This document shows, one piece after another, positions 1 through 8,375 of a stretch of 64,000 nt of DNA. The notes under the pieces were generated by a model. It worked only from the letters and a program-made list of their open reading frames with translations. It ran no database searches and was not told where the DNA came from. The stretch is from contig WFVD01000006.1 in assembly GCA_015491865.1 (NCBI GenBank), forward strand, positions 124,001 through 188,000, given 5' to 3'. The DNA comes from Gammaproteobacteria bacterium (lineage in GTDB: Bacteria; Pseudomonadota; Gammaproteobacteria; SZUA-140). How positions within the stretch are numbered: position 1 is the first letter of the stretch; each line of letters starts with the position of its first letter. A program made the translations under genes and the position numbers.

Positions 1-345
1 TCGCGCGCCTCCGCCATTAGCAGAAAACAGCGGAAACAGCGATTTATTTAATGAGCGCGACAGCAATGAGGCCGCTCGCTTATCCAGCGCTGTCTCAATC
101 ACAGAGGCGACGCGTGTACCCGCCAATTCTGGAAATACTTCGTTAAAGGTACGACCGATCACATTGCGCCTTGCCATCGAAGATGCCTGCACCATCCACT
201 CATTCCACAAAACAATTTTACGTGCTGAATCGACCAGAAAGAGACCATGTTCACTCAGATCCAGCACCTTTCCAAACAGCCCACCAGTGTCTGAGGAAAG
301 GCACTCAGCAGTAACAGCGCCTAATTCGTTACTGTCAGAGTGCAT
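1..345 (-). CDS. PAS-domain signalling protein, N-terminal part (cut by window edge)
   Basis: The visible 115 codons begin at an ATG that overlaps the end of the CheC-like gene by 11 bases, so translation is probably coupled. Residues about 25-70 read like a PAS sensor domain (KIVLWNEWM, then RRNVIGRTFNEVFPEL). In many gammaproteobacteria this PAS type precedes a GGDEF diguanylate cyclase or a histidine kinase, but the output domain lies beyond the left edge, so the activity is unknown. It is the third gene of a receiver-CheC-PAS operon and would be a cytoplasmic signalling protein. There is no signal peptide in the visible part. The PAS call is by sequence resemblance only. Confidence 0.65.
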   Translation of the reverse strand, partial: MHSDSNELGAVTAECLSSDTGGLFGKVLDLSEHGLFLVDSARKIVLWNEWMVQASSMARRNVIGRTFNEVFPELAGTRVASVIETALDKRAASLLSRSLNKSLFPLFSANGGGAR

Positions 346-943
346 TAATCTGCTCATCCAGGTGTGCAATAAATTCACGTAACGAGGGGACGTTTAGCAT
401 CAACGTAACGTGGCCATTAATAGACTGGCTTTCAAGTCCAAAGCCCACCTTAAGGAACATCACCAGATCATCCTCACAGCCTGCATTGATCGCATAGATC
501 TCCCTGCCGGTGCCACTAATAAAATGGGGCAGAGAACTCACGATCTCTTTTTGTAATAGATTGGCCACACTCGAGACAATCGCATTGAGAATAATATTTC
601 CAATTTCACACATCGCCTCCTGCTCCATCTCCGTCAGGCTCTCAACCGGCACCGTATCGCCAAGTAGAATCCGCACAATCGTCAGCGTCTTCTCTTCGGG
701 AAACATCAGTAGAGCATCACCATTAATAGCGCCGCTGACGCTTTGCGTCACACCACTCATTTTCGCAGAATTATTCAGATCAAACTTATCTGCAGCAACC
801 CGCCGTGGTAAAAAGACAACTTCTGGTACCGATAACCCCACTTCCTCTCCTACCATTTCACTTAAAACAGCCGCCGCACTCCCCATACTGATATTCAATA
901 TCTCAGTGATGTAATCGCGCTGAATATCTGTAATCTCAAACAT
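335..943 (-). CDS. CheC/CheX-family phosphatase-like protein
   Basis: A protein of about 202 residues carrying two copies of the CheC active-site pattern: DYITEILN near the N-terminus with a proline about 23 residues later, and EAMCEIGN near residue 110, also followed by a proline. In CheC and CheX proteins these Glu/Asn pairs dephosphorylate CheY-P. The ATG chosen at 943 overlaps the stop of the upstream receiver by 8 bases. Longer reading of the frame runs back into the receiver gene and has no support. Having a receiver directly upstream makes it the likely phosphatase for that receiver. No flagellar or chemoreceptor genes are visible, so a role outside classical chemotaxis is possible. 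Confidence 0.75.
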   Translation of the reverse strand: MFEITDIQRDYITEILNISMGSAAAVLSEMVGEEVGLSVPEVVFLPRRVAADKFDLNNSAKMSGVTQSVSGAINGDALLMFPEEKTLTIVRILLGDTVPVESLTEMEQEAMCEIGNIILNAIVSSVANLLQKEIVSSLPHFISGTGREIYAINAGCEDDLVMFLKVGFGLESQSINGHVTLMLNVPSLREFIAHLDEQINAL

Positions 944-1307
944 AAGATGGCTGCACCTGCGCCATAATGTTTGCAATCTTCTCTTCTGTGATCGGCTTCT
1001 TCTCAAACCCGATGCCCAGTGAATCGGCTCGCTTCTGAATGCTATCCTGAACATTGGCGGTCAACATTGAGATGTGTGCCGTGGGGTAAAGCGCTTTCAT
1101 TTTCTCGGCTAGCGTCATGCCGTTCATCCCCGGCATGTTGAAATCGATGATCATCAAATCAATCTGCTCACCTGCATGTGTCAGTGCCTCATCACCGCTG
1201 CCTGACTCTAATATCGTCCAGTCTGGGTGGCGGTCAACCACCACACTCTTGATCAACATCCGTGAGACGCGACTATCATCAACAATCAGAACAGTCTTTT
1301 CATCCAT
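936..1307 (-). CDS. CheY-like single-domain response regulator
   Basis: A receiver domain alone, 123 residues. The acidic pocket is VDDS at 9-12, the phospho-acceptor is D55 in MIIDFNMPG, T83 lies in SMLTAN, and the conserved lysine is in EKKPI (about 104). There is no output domain. The start at 1307 is preceded by a near-perfect ribosome binding site, GGAGG, eight bases upstream. A start five codons earlier would sit on that site. It is the first gene of the operon with the CheC-like phosphatase and the PAS protein, so it probably relays a signal from that PAS protein or an unlinked kinase. A short inverted repeat (TGTGA-4-TCACA, 1323-1336) lies just upstream. Confidence 0.85.
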   Translation of the reverse strand: MDEKTVLIVDDSRVSRMLIKSVVVDRHPDWTILESGSGDEALTHAGEQIDLMIIDFNMPGMNGMTLAEKMKALYPTAHISMLTANVQDSIQKRADSLGIGFEKKPITEEKIANIMAQVQPSYV

Positions 1308-1749
1308 CGTTACCACCTCCAATGTGACACATCACAAAAACCCAGTACGGCTACCGTCAGCAAATCATCAACTATGCACAATCATTGCGCGCTTTCTGGG
1401 CATTAATCGAGGGAAAACTAAAAATGGGTGGGGTAAAAACAGGAAGGGCGCTGCTCGACAATGAATCGCTATCGTTCATCAGTAAGACTCCCTGCCATAC
1501 CTTTACCAACGCCACCAGCAATCGGCTGCAATGTTAACTTCCCTATCTACCGCCCTTAGCGGCATAAAAAAAAGATTACTTAAGCGCCTGACCTCTCTTT
1601 TCCTAAAAACATCAATTTTCGCTTATGCTTCTCACAACACCGATCTCGACCGTAATATCCAACGCTAACAATATGTTACCATTGAAGTTAAGGGGTCTCT
1701 GACCACCTGATAGTGACACCGTCATCGTAGATACCGAACAGCTAAAACC
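1308..1749. other. Intergenic region between divergent genes
   Basis: About 440 bases separating the receiver operon (minus) from the metallophosphoesterase (plus). It must hold both promoters, but I cannot assign them with confidence. A TGTGA-N4-TCACA inverted repeat at 1323-1336 sits just upstream of the receiver ribosome binding site. Its four-base gap is too short for a normal CRP site. Open frames here are short and have no coding character. Confidence 0.4.
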
Positions 1750-2727
1750 ATGAGCCCAAAGCACACTTGCCCACAGAAACCGACGACAGAAGAGCGACAG
1801 AGACTCGAACAACGGGTGGGGCATCTGCACTTCAAACAGCGTTTCGGGATAGAGACTGAACGGCGTGCGCGCCTCATTGGGCAAGGGGTTAAGTGGCTCA
1901 ACATTGAGAACTGGGCCAGCATGCACCAGCTGATCCGCTTTTGTCTGAAACTCTCATTTAGCTATAAACGTGCAAAGAAAAACGTACTCAATATAGCGAT
2001 CACCCACAACCTTTTACCGATATACAGACTACCCGCTGGGCTTGAAGGGCTAAGACTCCTTCACCTGAGCGACCTGCATCTGGACCTCTTGCCTGAGATG
2101 GCAGATTCACTGATCGACACTATCAACCAGGTCGATTATGACCTCTGCGTTATCACCGGGGATTACCGCGCGAAAACATATGGTGACTATAGTGCAGCAA
2201 TCAATGGCATGAAAAAGGTACGGCCGCATATCAAGGCACCAATCTATAGTGTACTCGGTAACCATGACTCCATCTTGATGACAACAGCGCTTGAGGCGAT
2301 GGGGATTCGGCTGCTGATGAATGAGCATGTCGTGATCAAACAGAACAGCGGCACTATCTGGCTCGCTGGCATTGATGACCCCCACTATTTTCGTGCCGAT
2401 AACATTGAAAAGGCCTGCAGTGAGATTCCCGCTACTGCCCCTTCCATTCTGCTATCGCACACGCCAGAGATCTATAAACATGCCGCATATGCTGCCTTCG
2501 ATGCGATGCTATGTGGGCATACTCACGGTGGGCAGATCTGCCTTCCCGGTGGAAAGCCGCTCTACTGTAACGCCACCTGCCCACATAGATACTGCTCCGG
2601 CTCGTGGAAATATCATCACATGACGGGCTACACTTCTCGCGGGGCGGGGGCCTCATTAGTCGAGGCCCGCATCAACTGCCCAGCCGAAATTACAGTCCAC
2701 CATTTGTGTAACACATCATCACCCTAG
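1750..2727 (+). CDS. Calcineurin-like metallophosphoesterase
   Basis: A 325-residue protein with the full metallophosphoesterase signature: DLHLD (about 112), GDY (137), GNHD (167), a histidine in LSHTPE, and GHTHGGQ near residue 257. These residues bind a dinuclear metal centre. The layout, an N-terminal helical extension of about 95 residues followed by LLHLSDLHLD, matches a proteobacterial YkuE-like subgroup of unknown substrate. There is no signal peptide, so it is probably cytoplasmic or membrane-associated. It appears monocistronic. The ATG at 1750 has no obvious ribosome binding site, but the N-terminal extension is typical of this subgroup, so I keep it. A downstream start at MHQLIR (1921) is possible. 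Confidence 0.85.
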   Translation: MSPKHTCPQKPTTEERQRLEQRVGHLHFKQRFGIETERRARLIGQGVKWLNIENWASMHQLIRFCLKLSFSYKRAKKNVLNIAITHNLLPIYRLPAGLEGLRLLHLSDLHLDLLPEMADSLIDTINQVDYDLCVITGDYRAKTYGDYSAAINGMKKVRPHIKAPIYSVLGNHDSILMTTALEAMGIRLLMNEHVVIKQNSGTIWLAGIDDPHYFRADNIEKACSEIPATAPSILLSHTPEIYKHAAYAAFDAMLCGHTHGGQICLPGGKPLYCNATCPHRYCSGSWKYHHMTGYTSRGAGASLVEARINCPAEITVHHLCNTSSP

Positions 2728-3183
2728 CTCCTTCGCCTGCCAACCTGAACTCGCGAATCGAAACAGCCTGGGTAAATAGACTGGAACCCTGTACATATCT
2801 GCGACGCCTGTTTACGAACTGCCACAGACCAATAACATCGAAACCATTGAGGCCAGACTGCCGCACGCATGACAAAGCCCCGGCGGCAACCTTGTCACCA
2901 GGGCTTTACGGGATCAGAGCTGACGACGCCTTGTCATTGATAACACAACGCTCCCTGTCAGTCGGGAATCTACACTGTAACGACATGGGGTTACAAATGG
3001 CTCAGCACAAGAGCATCTTTTATTAACCGTTTAGGAAATATCAACCAGTTATACTTTACTGGGCAGAATCTAAATTAAAATCGCAAAAAAAAACCAGCGC
3101 AAAAAAGCTTGCACCGGCCAATTTAAACAAGCTGATTTACCTATAACATAAAGTAAATCAATGCTGCTGTTATTTTATGGAGC
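2728..3183. other. Intergenic region with overlapping hairpins
   Basis: A convergent gap between the phosphoesterase and the 36-residue peptide gene. At 2871-2907 two mutually exclusive stems can form: GACAAAG with CTTGTC, or AAAGCCC (2874-2880) with GGGCTTT (2901-2907). There is no T-run, so at best it is a weak terminator for the upstream gene. The clear terminator at 3085-3117 belongs to the minus strand. I see no coding region. Confidence 0.35.
3085..3117 (-). terminator. Rho-independent terminator for the 36-residue peptide gene
   Basis: Read on the minus strand, the sequence folds as CCGGTGCAA, loop GCTTTT, TTGCGCTGG (nine pairs counting two G-U), followed by nine T residues. It lies about 65 bases past the stop of the small peptide gene, which supports that gene being a real, separately transcribed unit. 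Confidence 0.75.
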
Positions 3184-3294
3184 CTAATTAATTGCGACAC
3201 CAACTGCCCAAAGCGCAGCTACTATTGCGGCAAGCGCAATGATAATCACGCCATCGGTTTTGCTTGTATTGGCCGTATTAATTGTCGTTGACAT
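3184..3294 (-). CDS. 36-residue single-span membrane peptide, function unknown
   Basis: A tiny gene with strong expression signals: ATG at 3294 preceded by AAGGGGGGG six bases upstream, and an intrinsic terminator downstream. The peptide has a polar Ser/Thr/Asn-rich head (MSTTINTANTSKTDG) followed by one hydrophobic helix (VIIIALAAIVAALWAVGVAIN) that ends the protein. It should sit in the inner membrane with a short N-terminal tail. I do not recognise a family; small oxidase subunits and other single-span accessory peptides have a similar shape but no matching motif is visible. The frame stays open further upstream, but the ribosome binding site picks the short form. Confidence 0.6.
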   Translation of the reverse strand: MSTTINTANTSKTDGVIIIALAAIVAALWAVGVAIN

Positions 3295-3775
3295 AGAAAT
3301 CCCCCCCTTCATTTGATATGAAACATGCTTCACAATAATGAAACTTAACCTGCCTTTGGTATGGCTATTATCCCATACAGCAACAAAGGCATTTACGACC
3401 ATACATAAGAATATAATTATATGCAAGAAGAGTCTGAGTCTGAGTCTGAGTTTGCGCTAACTGCTTATGTCAGCCTTTTTATACATGAAGAGCAATTTTC
3501 AGAACCCGATTAAACGGCCAAAAGAGCTTATCAAGTAAGTAAACTTTGCCCCCTCAATGCCAGGGTAGCTGTCGTCTCTGTTGAAATTGACCGTCAAGGT
3601 TCAGTGGTCAGAAAGAGCTCTTGCTGATAGTTTAATCAGTATAAAATATGGCATCGCCCAAGCCCGAAAGGCATTAATGATAACAATCCGGTGAATGGCG
3701 AATTAAGCGCCTGCTTTGTAGGGATTGTACTACGAAAATACAAGCAAAAAGGAGCATTAAATAGCGATAGAGTGA
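3295..3775. other. Intergenic region, with a short GAGTCT tandem repeat
   Basis: About 480 bases without a convincing gene. The part next to the small peptide should hold its promoter; a GATAAT-like -10 (minus strand, about 3368-3373) is visible without a strong -35. At 3430-3450 GAGTCT is repeated three times plus GAG. From 3452 to 3775 I see nothing I can name. Confidence 0.35.
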
Positions 3776-4093
3776 CTAAGCCTGCTTAAGATGGCTCTCT
3801 GCTTCCTCGATTGCCTCCTCATCACCATGCTCAAGCTGTTCCAGCAGCTCCACCCCCCTGGACTTTGCGTCGTCAACCATTTCCTGCGCCGTATTGGCAG
3901 CATCATTTGCAATCTCTGCGGCCAACCCAGCCGCTTCATCTGCCATTTCTGCCGCCTTCTGCTTAGTGCTCTCAATTGCCTCAGAAGCCTCTCTGTGAAG
4001 CTCTTCAATCACATCTGCCTGGGCAACACTGGCCGCACAGAGAAGAGGGAGAGTGATTAATAATCGTGACAATACACCACTGTTCACTGCCAT
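3776..4093 (-). CDS. Small acidic periplasmic helical protein
   Basis: 105 residues with a Sec signal peptide (hydrophobic LLITLPLLCAASV, cleavage after AQA near residue 26). The mature part is a highly acidic, alanine-rich amphipathic helix (EAIESTKQKAAEMADEAAG and similar heptads), probably a coiled coil. No cysteines or catalytic motifs remain after the signal. It follows hslR on the same strand with a 22-base gap and may be the last gene of the htpG-hslR heat-shock run. Function is unknown; a periplasmic chaperone-like or lipoprotein-like scaffold is only a guess. Confidence 0.6.
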   Translation of the reverse strand: MAVNSGVLSRLLITLPLLCAASVAQADVIEELHREASEAIESTKQKAAEMADEAAGLAAEIANDAANTAQEMVDDAKSRGVELLEQLEHGDEEAIEEAESHLKQA

Positions 4094-4115
4094 TTTTTAC
4101 ACCTCATGTTCAAGT

Positions 4116-4508
4116 TCACTTACCAATAAAACGTATAATCTTACGTCGTTCACGTTTATCTGGCCTGTGACTGGAAAAGCCCCCCGGCGGGGCTGATAGT
4201 TTGCGCAGTGCCTGCTGGCGCTCACGCTCAGCGATACTTTCAGCGGTCTCTGAGTAAAGCGTCTGTGCAATTGAAGCTGAGCCGCGTTGGCCACTAATCG
4301 CGGTAACTACAACCATCATTTCTGTTTGAGCACGCCTGATCCGCAGGCGATCACCCAGCTTCACTACCTTACTCGGTTTGGCACGCACACCGTCTAGATG
4401 AACCCTGCCCCCGTTGATCGCTGCTATTGCAAGCGAACGGGTTCTGTAAAAGCGCGCGGCCCAGAGCCACTTATCAAGTCGAACACCTTGCGCCACCTTC
4501 TTCATCAT
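4116..4508 (-). CDS. hslR: Heat shock protein 15, S4-domain RNA-binding protein
   Basis: About 130 residues. The S4 RNA-binding fold starts at once (VRLDKWLWAARFYRTRSLA), followed by the GGRVHLDGVRAKPSK loop and a basic C-terminus (RPDKRERRKIIRFIGK) as in E. coli Hsp15. Hsp15 binds free 50S subunits that still carry a stalled nascent chain and helps recycle them after heat shock. Its place directly downstream of htpG fits that role. Two ATG codons (4508, 4505) and an upstream TTG are possible; AGAGG lies about 12 bases before 4508. A terminator separates it from htpG, so it may have its own promoter or depend on read-through. Confidence 0.88.
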   Translation of the reverse strand: MMKKVAQGVRLDKWLWAARFYRTRSLAIAAINGGRVHLDGVRAKPSKVVKLGDRLRIRRAQTEMMVVVTAISGQRGSASIAQTLYSETAESIAERERQQALRKLSAPPGGFSSHRPDKRERRKIIRFIGK

Positions 4509-4532
4509 GGCCGCAATCAACCTCTCATCGGT

Positions 4533-4563
4533 AATAAAAAAGCCCTGCTCGCAGGGCTTTTTC
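4533..4563 (-). terminator. Intrinsic terminator after htpG
   Basis: A perfect ten-pair stem AAAGCCCTGC / GCAGGGCTTT with a two-base loop, and T-rich flanks on both strands. It starts right after the htpG stop codon and would end most htpG transcripts before hslR. Confidence 0.85.
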
Positions 4564-4566
4564 TAT

Positions 4567-6453
4567 TTAAGCAACGGCCGCGACTAGCAGTGAATTTACT
4601 CTGTTCACAAAGGCCGACGGATCGTCTAGCTGCCCACCTTCGCTCAGCATCGCCTGATCAAATAGCACTGAGGTGATATCACCAAAGCGTTGTTTATCCG
4701 ACTCATCTTTCAGCCGAAGCACAATGGGGTGTTGCGGGTTAACCTCTAATATAGGTTTACTTGAAGGTATCTTCTGCCCTGCCGCCTCCATAATCTTCTG
4801 CATGTTGATTGCCATCTCCTGCTCTTCCACGACCAGACAGGAAGGGGAGTCGGTGAGACGATGGGTGAAGCGGACCTCTTTAACACGCTCACCCAGTGCC
4901 TCCTGCATGCGAGTGGTGAGTTCTTTACATTCATCAACGGCTTTCTCAAAGGCCTCTTTTTCACCTTCATCTTCCAGCTCTCCCAGCTCCAGCGAACCCT
5001 TGGCAACTGACTGCAGCGGCTTGCCATCAAACTCAGTGAAATAAGACATCGACCATTCATCCACACGGTCGCTCATCAACAGTACTTCGATCCCCTTGGT
5101 TTTGAAAATTTCGAGGTGCGGGCTATTCCTGGCTGCGGCGTAGTTGTCTGCCGTAACATAATAGATTTTTTCCTGCCCCTCTTTCATTCGCGAAACGTAA
5201 TCGGCAAGCGACACATCCTGCGCATCACCATCACTTTCAGTTGAAGTGTAGCGCAGCAGTTTGGCAATCCGTTCACGATTCCCGGTATCTTCAGCCAGAC
5301 CTTCCTTCAAAACAGGGCCAAACTGTTCCCAGAATGTTCTGTATTTTTCAGCATCATTTTTAGCCAGCCCCTCAAGCATCCCCAGTACCTTCTTCACAGA
5401 GGCACCACGAATGGTATCGATCATACGGTTATGCTGTAGCAGTTCACGCGACACATTCAACGGCAGGTCACTGGAATCAATTACGCCGCGCACAAAGCGC
5501 AGATAAGTCGGCATCAACTGGTCTGTTGTATCCATAATAAATACGCGCTTAACATAGAGCTTAATGCCATGCTTCTGTTCGCGGTCCCACAGATCAAACG
5601 GTGCGCGCTGCGGGATATAGAGCAGTGATGTGTAGGATTGGTTCCCTTCAACATGGCTATGAACATATGCCAGCGGATCCTGAAAATCATGCCCCACATG
5701 TTTATAAAATTCGTTGTACTCTTCTTCCGTTATATCTTTTTTGGCGCGCGCCCATAAGGCTGAGGCGCTATTAACGGTCTCATATTCACCCGCCTTATCT
5801 TCATCCTGAGAGGGCATCATAATCGGTAACGAGATGTGGTCAGAGTATCTGTTAATCGTTGAACGCAGACGAAAATGGTCGAGGAATTCATCCTGATCTT
5901 CACGTAGATGCAATGTCACTTCGGTACCACGCTCCGCCTTCTCAACCGTCTCCAGCTCATAACTGCCTTCACCGTTAGAGCTCCAGCGAACGCCATGTTC
6001 AGGACCAGTACCGGCACGTCGAGTGGTTAACGTCACCTTGTCGGCAACGATAAATGCCGAGTAAAATCCAACCCCAAACTGGCCTATCAATTGGCTGTCT
6101 TTCGCCTGATCACCACTCAGTGAATCAAAAAACTGGCGTGTACCCGATTTAGCGATCGTGCCGATATTTTCAACAACCTCGGCACGGTTCATTCCGATGC
6201 CGTTGTCAGCGACAGTGATGGTTCGTGCCTCTTTGTCAAATGAGACACGCAGCTTCAGCTCCGCATCATCTTCGTAGAGCGCGTCATCGCTCAGCGCCTC
6301 AAAGCGCAGCTTGTCGCAGGCATCTGAGGCGTTCGAGATCAATTCACGCAGAAAGATTTCCTTGTTTGAATAGAGCGAGTGAATCATCAGTTTCAGCAGT
6401 TGCTGAACTTCAGTCTGAAACTCCAGTGTTTCCTTATGCGTGTTGCTGGTCAT
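4567..6453 (-). CDS. htpG: Molecular chaperone HtpG (Hsp90)
   Basis: 628 residues, matching the usual bacterial length. The N-terminal GHKL ATPase is complete: the catalytic glutamate E37 in [18 protein letters not shown] at 83-88, [11 protein letters not shown] near 128, and GTEVTLHL. The middle domain (R in LNVSRELL) and the C-terminal dimerisation domain follow. There is no MEEVD tail, as expected in bacteria. It is an ATP-driven cytosolic homodimer that remodels client proteins after heat and oxidative stress. Its ribosome binding site (GAGAGGAG) is rather far, about 13 bases, from the ATG. I could not find a convincing sigma-32 promoter upstream. Confidence 0.97.
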   Translation of the reverse strand: MTSNTHKETLEFQTEVQQLLKLMIHSLYSNKEIFLRELISNASDACDKLRFEALSDDALYEDDAELKLRVSFDKEARTITVADNGIGMNRAEVVENIGTIAKSGTRQFFDSLSGDQAKDSQLIGQFGVGFYSAFIVADKVTLTTRRAGTGPEHGVRWSSNGEGSYELETVEKAERGTEVTLHLREDQDEFLDHFRLRSTINRYSDHISLPIMMPSQDEDKAGEYETVNSASALWARAKKDITEEEYNEFYKHVGHDFQDPLAYVHSHVEGNQSYTSLLYIPQRAPFDLWDREQKHGIKLYVKRVFIMDTTDQLMPTYLRFVRGVIDSSDLPLNVSRELLQHNRMIDTIRGASVKKVLGMLEGLAKNDAEKYRTFWEQFGPVLKEGLAEDTGNRERIAKLLRYTSTESDGDAQDVSLADYVSRMKEGQEKIYYVTADNYAAARNSPHLEIFKTKGIEVLLMSDRVDEWSMSYFTEFDGKPLQSVAKGSLELGELEDEGEKEAFEKAVDECKELTTRMQEALGERVKEVRFTHRLTDSPSCLVVEEQEMAINMQKIMEAAGQKIPSSKPILEVNPQHPIVLRLKDESDKQRFGDITSVLFDQAMLSEGGQLDDPSAFVNRVNSLLVAAVA

Positions 6454-6725
6454 GTTGTAAACTAACTCCTCTCATTATGACTATATTTGGGTGCGTGCTG
6501 GAGAAGGCTAATCCCAGGATAAAACATCCCCCAGAATCTCACTCCAGAATCGCACCGCTCAAATCTGAATATTGCGCTATAGTATAAAACGATGCGTGTC
6601 TGGAATGAATAGGGTCGTAATTTTTAAATTCAAGCAACCACCGCGAAAGGGCTATTCTCTAACAGGCTCACTATCTCACTGGGAAGTAGAGAATAACCTG
6701 CCACCCTCTATGTTAAGATCACCCT

Positions 6726-7394
6726 ATGCGATCACCATTTTCCCCTTTCCACCTGTTCGTTTTTATTTTTCTCATCACTGTTATCCTCGCAGTGATTCAG
6801 ATCGGGGTGGTGACGATTGCGTTCGACAAACTTGGCATCTCGCCGGACGGGGCGCTGCTGCTGCTCTTCAGCTCAATCGCCGGCAGCCTGATCAACCTGC
6901 CGCTCTTCCAGATCAGCGCTGAAAAGCGTGAGTATGAACCTCCACCGCCACTCTTTCGCGGCCTGCTACGTCACGTTCAACGAGCATTCCACGGCAAAAC
7001 CACCATCGCCATCAATGTCGGCGGCTGCCTGATCCCCTTTGTCTTCTGCCTCTATCTGATTCAATACAACACACTGACATGGGTTCAGCTTGGTCTGGCC
7101 ACATTCATCGTCACCATCATCTGTTATTTTGCCAGCCGTCCGGTAGCGGGCATCGGTATTGGTATGCCTGTATTTATAGCGCCAATCACAGCGGCGATAA
7201 CAGGCCACTTAATTGGTGGCGAGTTAAGCGCCCCCCTCGCCTACATCAGCGGCACACTCGGTGTGATTATTGGGGCGGATATGCTGCGGATCAAGGATAT
7301 TCGTAAGATGGGGGTGCCGGTTGCATCGATTGGTGGCGCGGGCACCTTTGATGGCATCTTTCTAACAGGCATTGTCGCCGCACTTCTGGCGTAA
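6726..7394 (+). CDS. DUF1614 family membrane protein
   Basis: 222 residues with about six hydrophobic spans (start, 38-62, 95-115, 118-138, 143-165, 180-222). The glycine-rich PVAGIGIGMPVFIAP stretch and the C-terminal GVIIGADMLRI...GGAGTFDGIFLTGI motif are those of the DUF1614 family, a conserved membrane protein of unknown function found in bacteria and archaea. The conserved acidic residues in GADM and TFDG inside membrane spans could take part in transport or catalysis, but nothing is proven. It precedes an SDR gene with a 13-base gap, so the two are probably co-transcribed. Confidence 0.8.
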   Translation: MRSPFSPFHLFVFIFLITVILAVIQIGVVTIAFDKLGISPDGALLLLFSSIAGSLINLPLFQISAEKREYEPPPPLFRGLLRHVQRAFHGKTTIAINVGGCLIPFVFCLYLIQYNTLTWVQLGLATFIVTIICYFASRPVAGIGIGMPVFIAPITAAITGHLIGGELSAPLAYISGTLGVIIGADMLRIKDIRKMGVPVASIGGAGTFDGIFLTGIVAALLA

Positions 7395-7407
7395 TATTCT
7401 AGCGTTT

Positions 7408-8262
7408 ATGAAAGCGATAAAGAGACAGACTATTTTGATCACTGGCTGCTCCAGCGGTATTGGCCTGTGTGTTGCGGAAGCTTTACAGCGACGCGGCCAT
7501 CAGGTCTTCGCCACTGCACGCCAACCAGTCGATGTCGAGCGGCTAAAGCGGGCTGGCCTAACGGCGCTGCAGCTTAACCTCGACGACAGCGACTCAATTC
7601 AACACGCCGTTACCGAGGTGCTACAGGAGACCGGCGGCAAGCTCGACGCGCTCTTCAACAACGCCGCCTATGGTCAGCCTGGCGCGGTAGAAGACCTGAG
7701 CCGCGAGGTGCTGCGCGCACAGTTTGAGACTAACCTGTTTGGCACCCATGAGCTAACCGGCCTGATCATCCCGGTGATGCGCAGGCAGGGCCACGGCCGA
7801 ATCATTCAAAATAGCTCTGTGCTGGGGCTTGCCGCCCTGCCGTTTCGCGGCGCCTACAACGCCAGCAAGTTTGCGCTGGAGGGGCTGAGCGACACCCTGC
7901 GGCTGGAGCTACGCAACACCAACATCCATGTCTCACTCATCGAACCCGGCCCCATCACGAGCCGTTTCCGTGCTAACTCTTATGAGAAATTCCAGCATAC
8001 GATCGATGCTGACAACAGCCCGTTCCGCGACGCCTACCACGGCATGATCTCGCGTCTTACCAAACCGGGTCCTGCAGCACCATTTACACTGCCGCCGGAA
8101 GCGGTGTTGAATAAGGTGATCCACGCGCTGGAGAGCCCTCGTCCGCAGGTTCGCTATTATGTCACCGTTCCGACCTATCTGTTCGCCACCCTGCGCCGCA
8201 TCTTGCCATTTCGCGCGCTCGACTGGGTACTGGCACGTGCATCCGGCGAGGAAAACCGATGA
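7408..8262 (+). CDS. Short-chain dehydrogenase/reductase
   Basis: 284 residues with a classical Rossmann-fold SDR pattern: the NAD(P) binding TGCSSGIG at 12-19, NNAA at 84-87, the catalytic serine around S136-S137, and Y150-x3-K154 in AYNASK. The ATARQ stretch after strand 2 suggests preference for NADP. The last 40 residues are hydrophobic and proline-rich (VPTYLFATLRRILPF), typical of SDRs that act on lipid or sterol-like substrates near the membrane. The substrate is unknown. I chose the ATG at 7408 over an in-frame upstream codon that overlaps the preceding gene, because MKAIKRQTILITG is the normal N-terminus. Confidence 0.88.
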   Translation: MKAIKRQTILITGCSSGIGLCVAEALQRRGHQVFATARQPVDVERLKRAGLTALQLNLDDSDSIQHAVTEVLQETGGKLDALFNNAAYGQPGAVEDLSREVLRAQFETNLFGTHELTGLIIPVMRRQGHGRIIQNSSVLGLAALPFRGAYNASKFALEGLSDTLRLELRNTNIHVSLIEPGPITSRFRANSYEKFQHTIDADNSPFRDAYHGMISRLTKPGPAAPFTLPPEAVLNKVIHALESPRPQVRYYVTVPTYLFATLRRILPFRALDWVLARASGEENR

Positions 8263-8311
8263 GCGCGTCTTTTAAGATTAGCCCGAATTTCGGCTCTCAC
8301 TCAATTTCGGT

Positions 8312-8317
8312 TATAAT
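8312..8317 (+). promoter_or_regulatory. Candidate -10 box upstream of acnA
   Basis: A perfect TATAAT about 60 bases before the acnA start. The -35 region (TTTCGG about 18 bases upstream) is poor, so an activator may be needed. AATTTCGG occurs twice, at 8286-8293 and 8303-8310, a short direct repeat that could be an operator. Confidence 0.4.
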
Positions 8318-8375
8318 CGGCGGCCAATTGAATGTAACCGACCGTATTTCATGCGGTTTTACGAGCTGAGACAAT

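Noticed and set aside
1612-1926. 104-codon minus-strand frame
   Set aside because: It overlaps the start of the metallophosphoesterase gene and has no ribosome binding site, domain or realistic composition.
6454-6725. Sigma-32 promoter for htpG
   Set aside because: I looked for CTTGAAA and CCCCAT-like boxes at the right spacing and did not find a convincing pair.
8260-8375. Possible short frame (ATG overlapping the SDR stop, about 36 codons)
   Set aside because: It runs through the acnA promoter region and the TATAAT box; composition is not protein-like.
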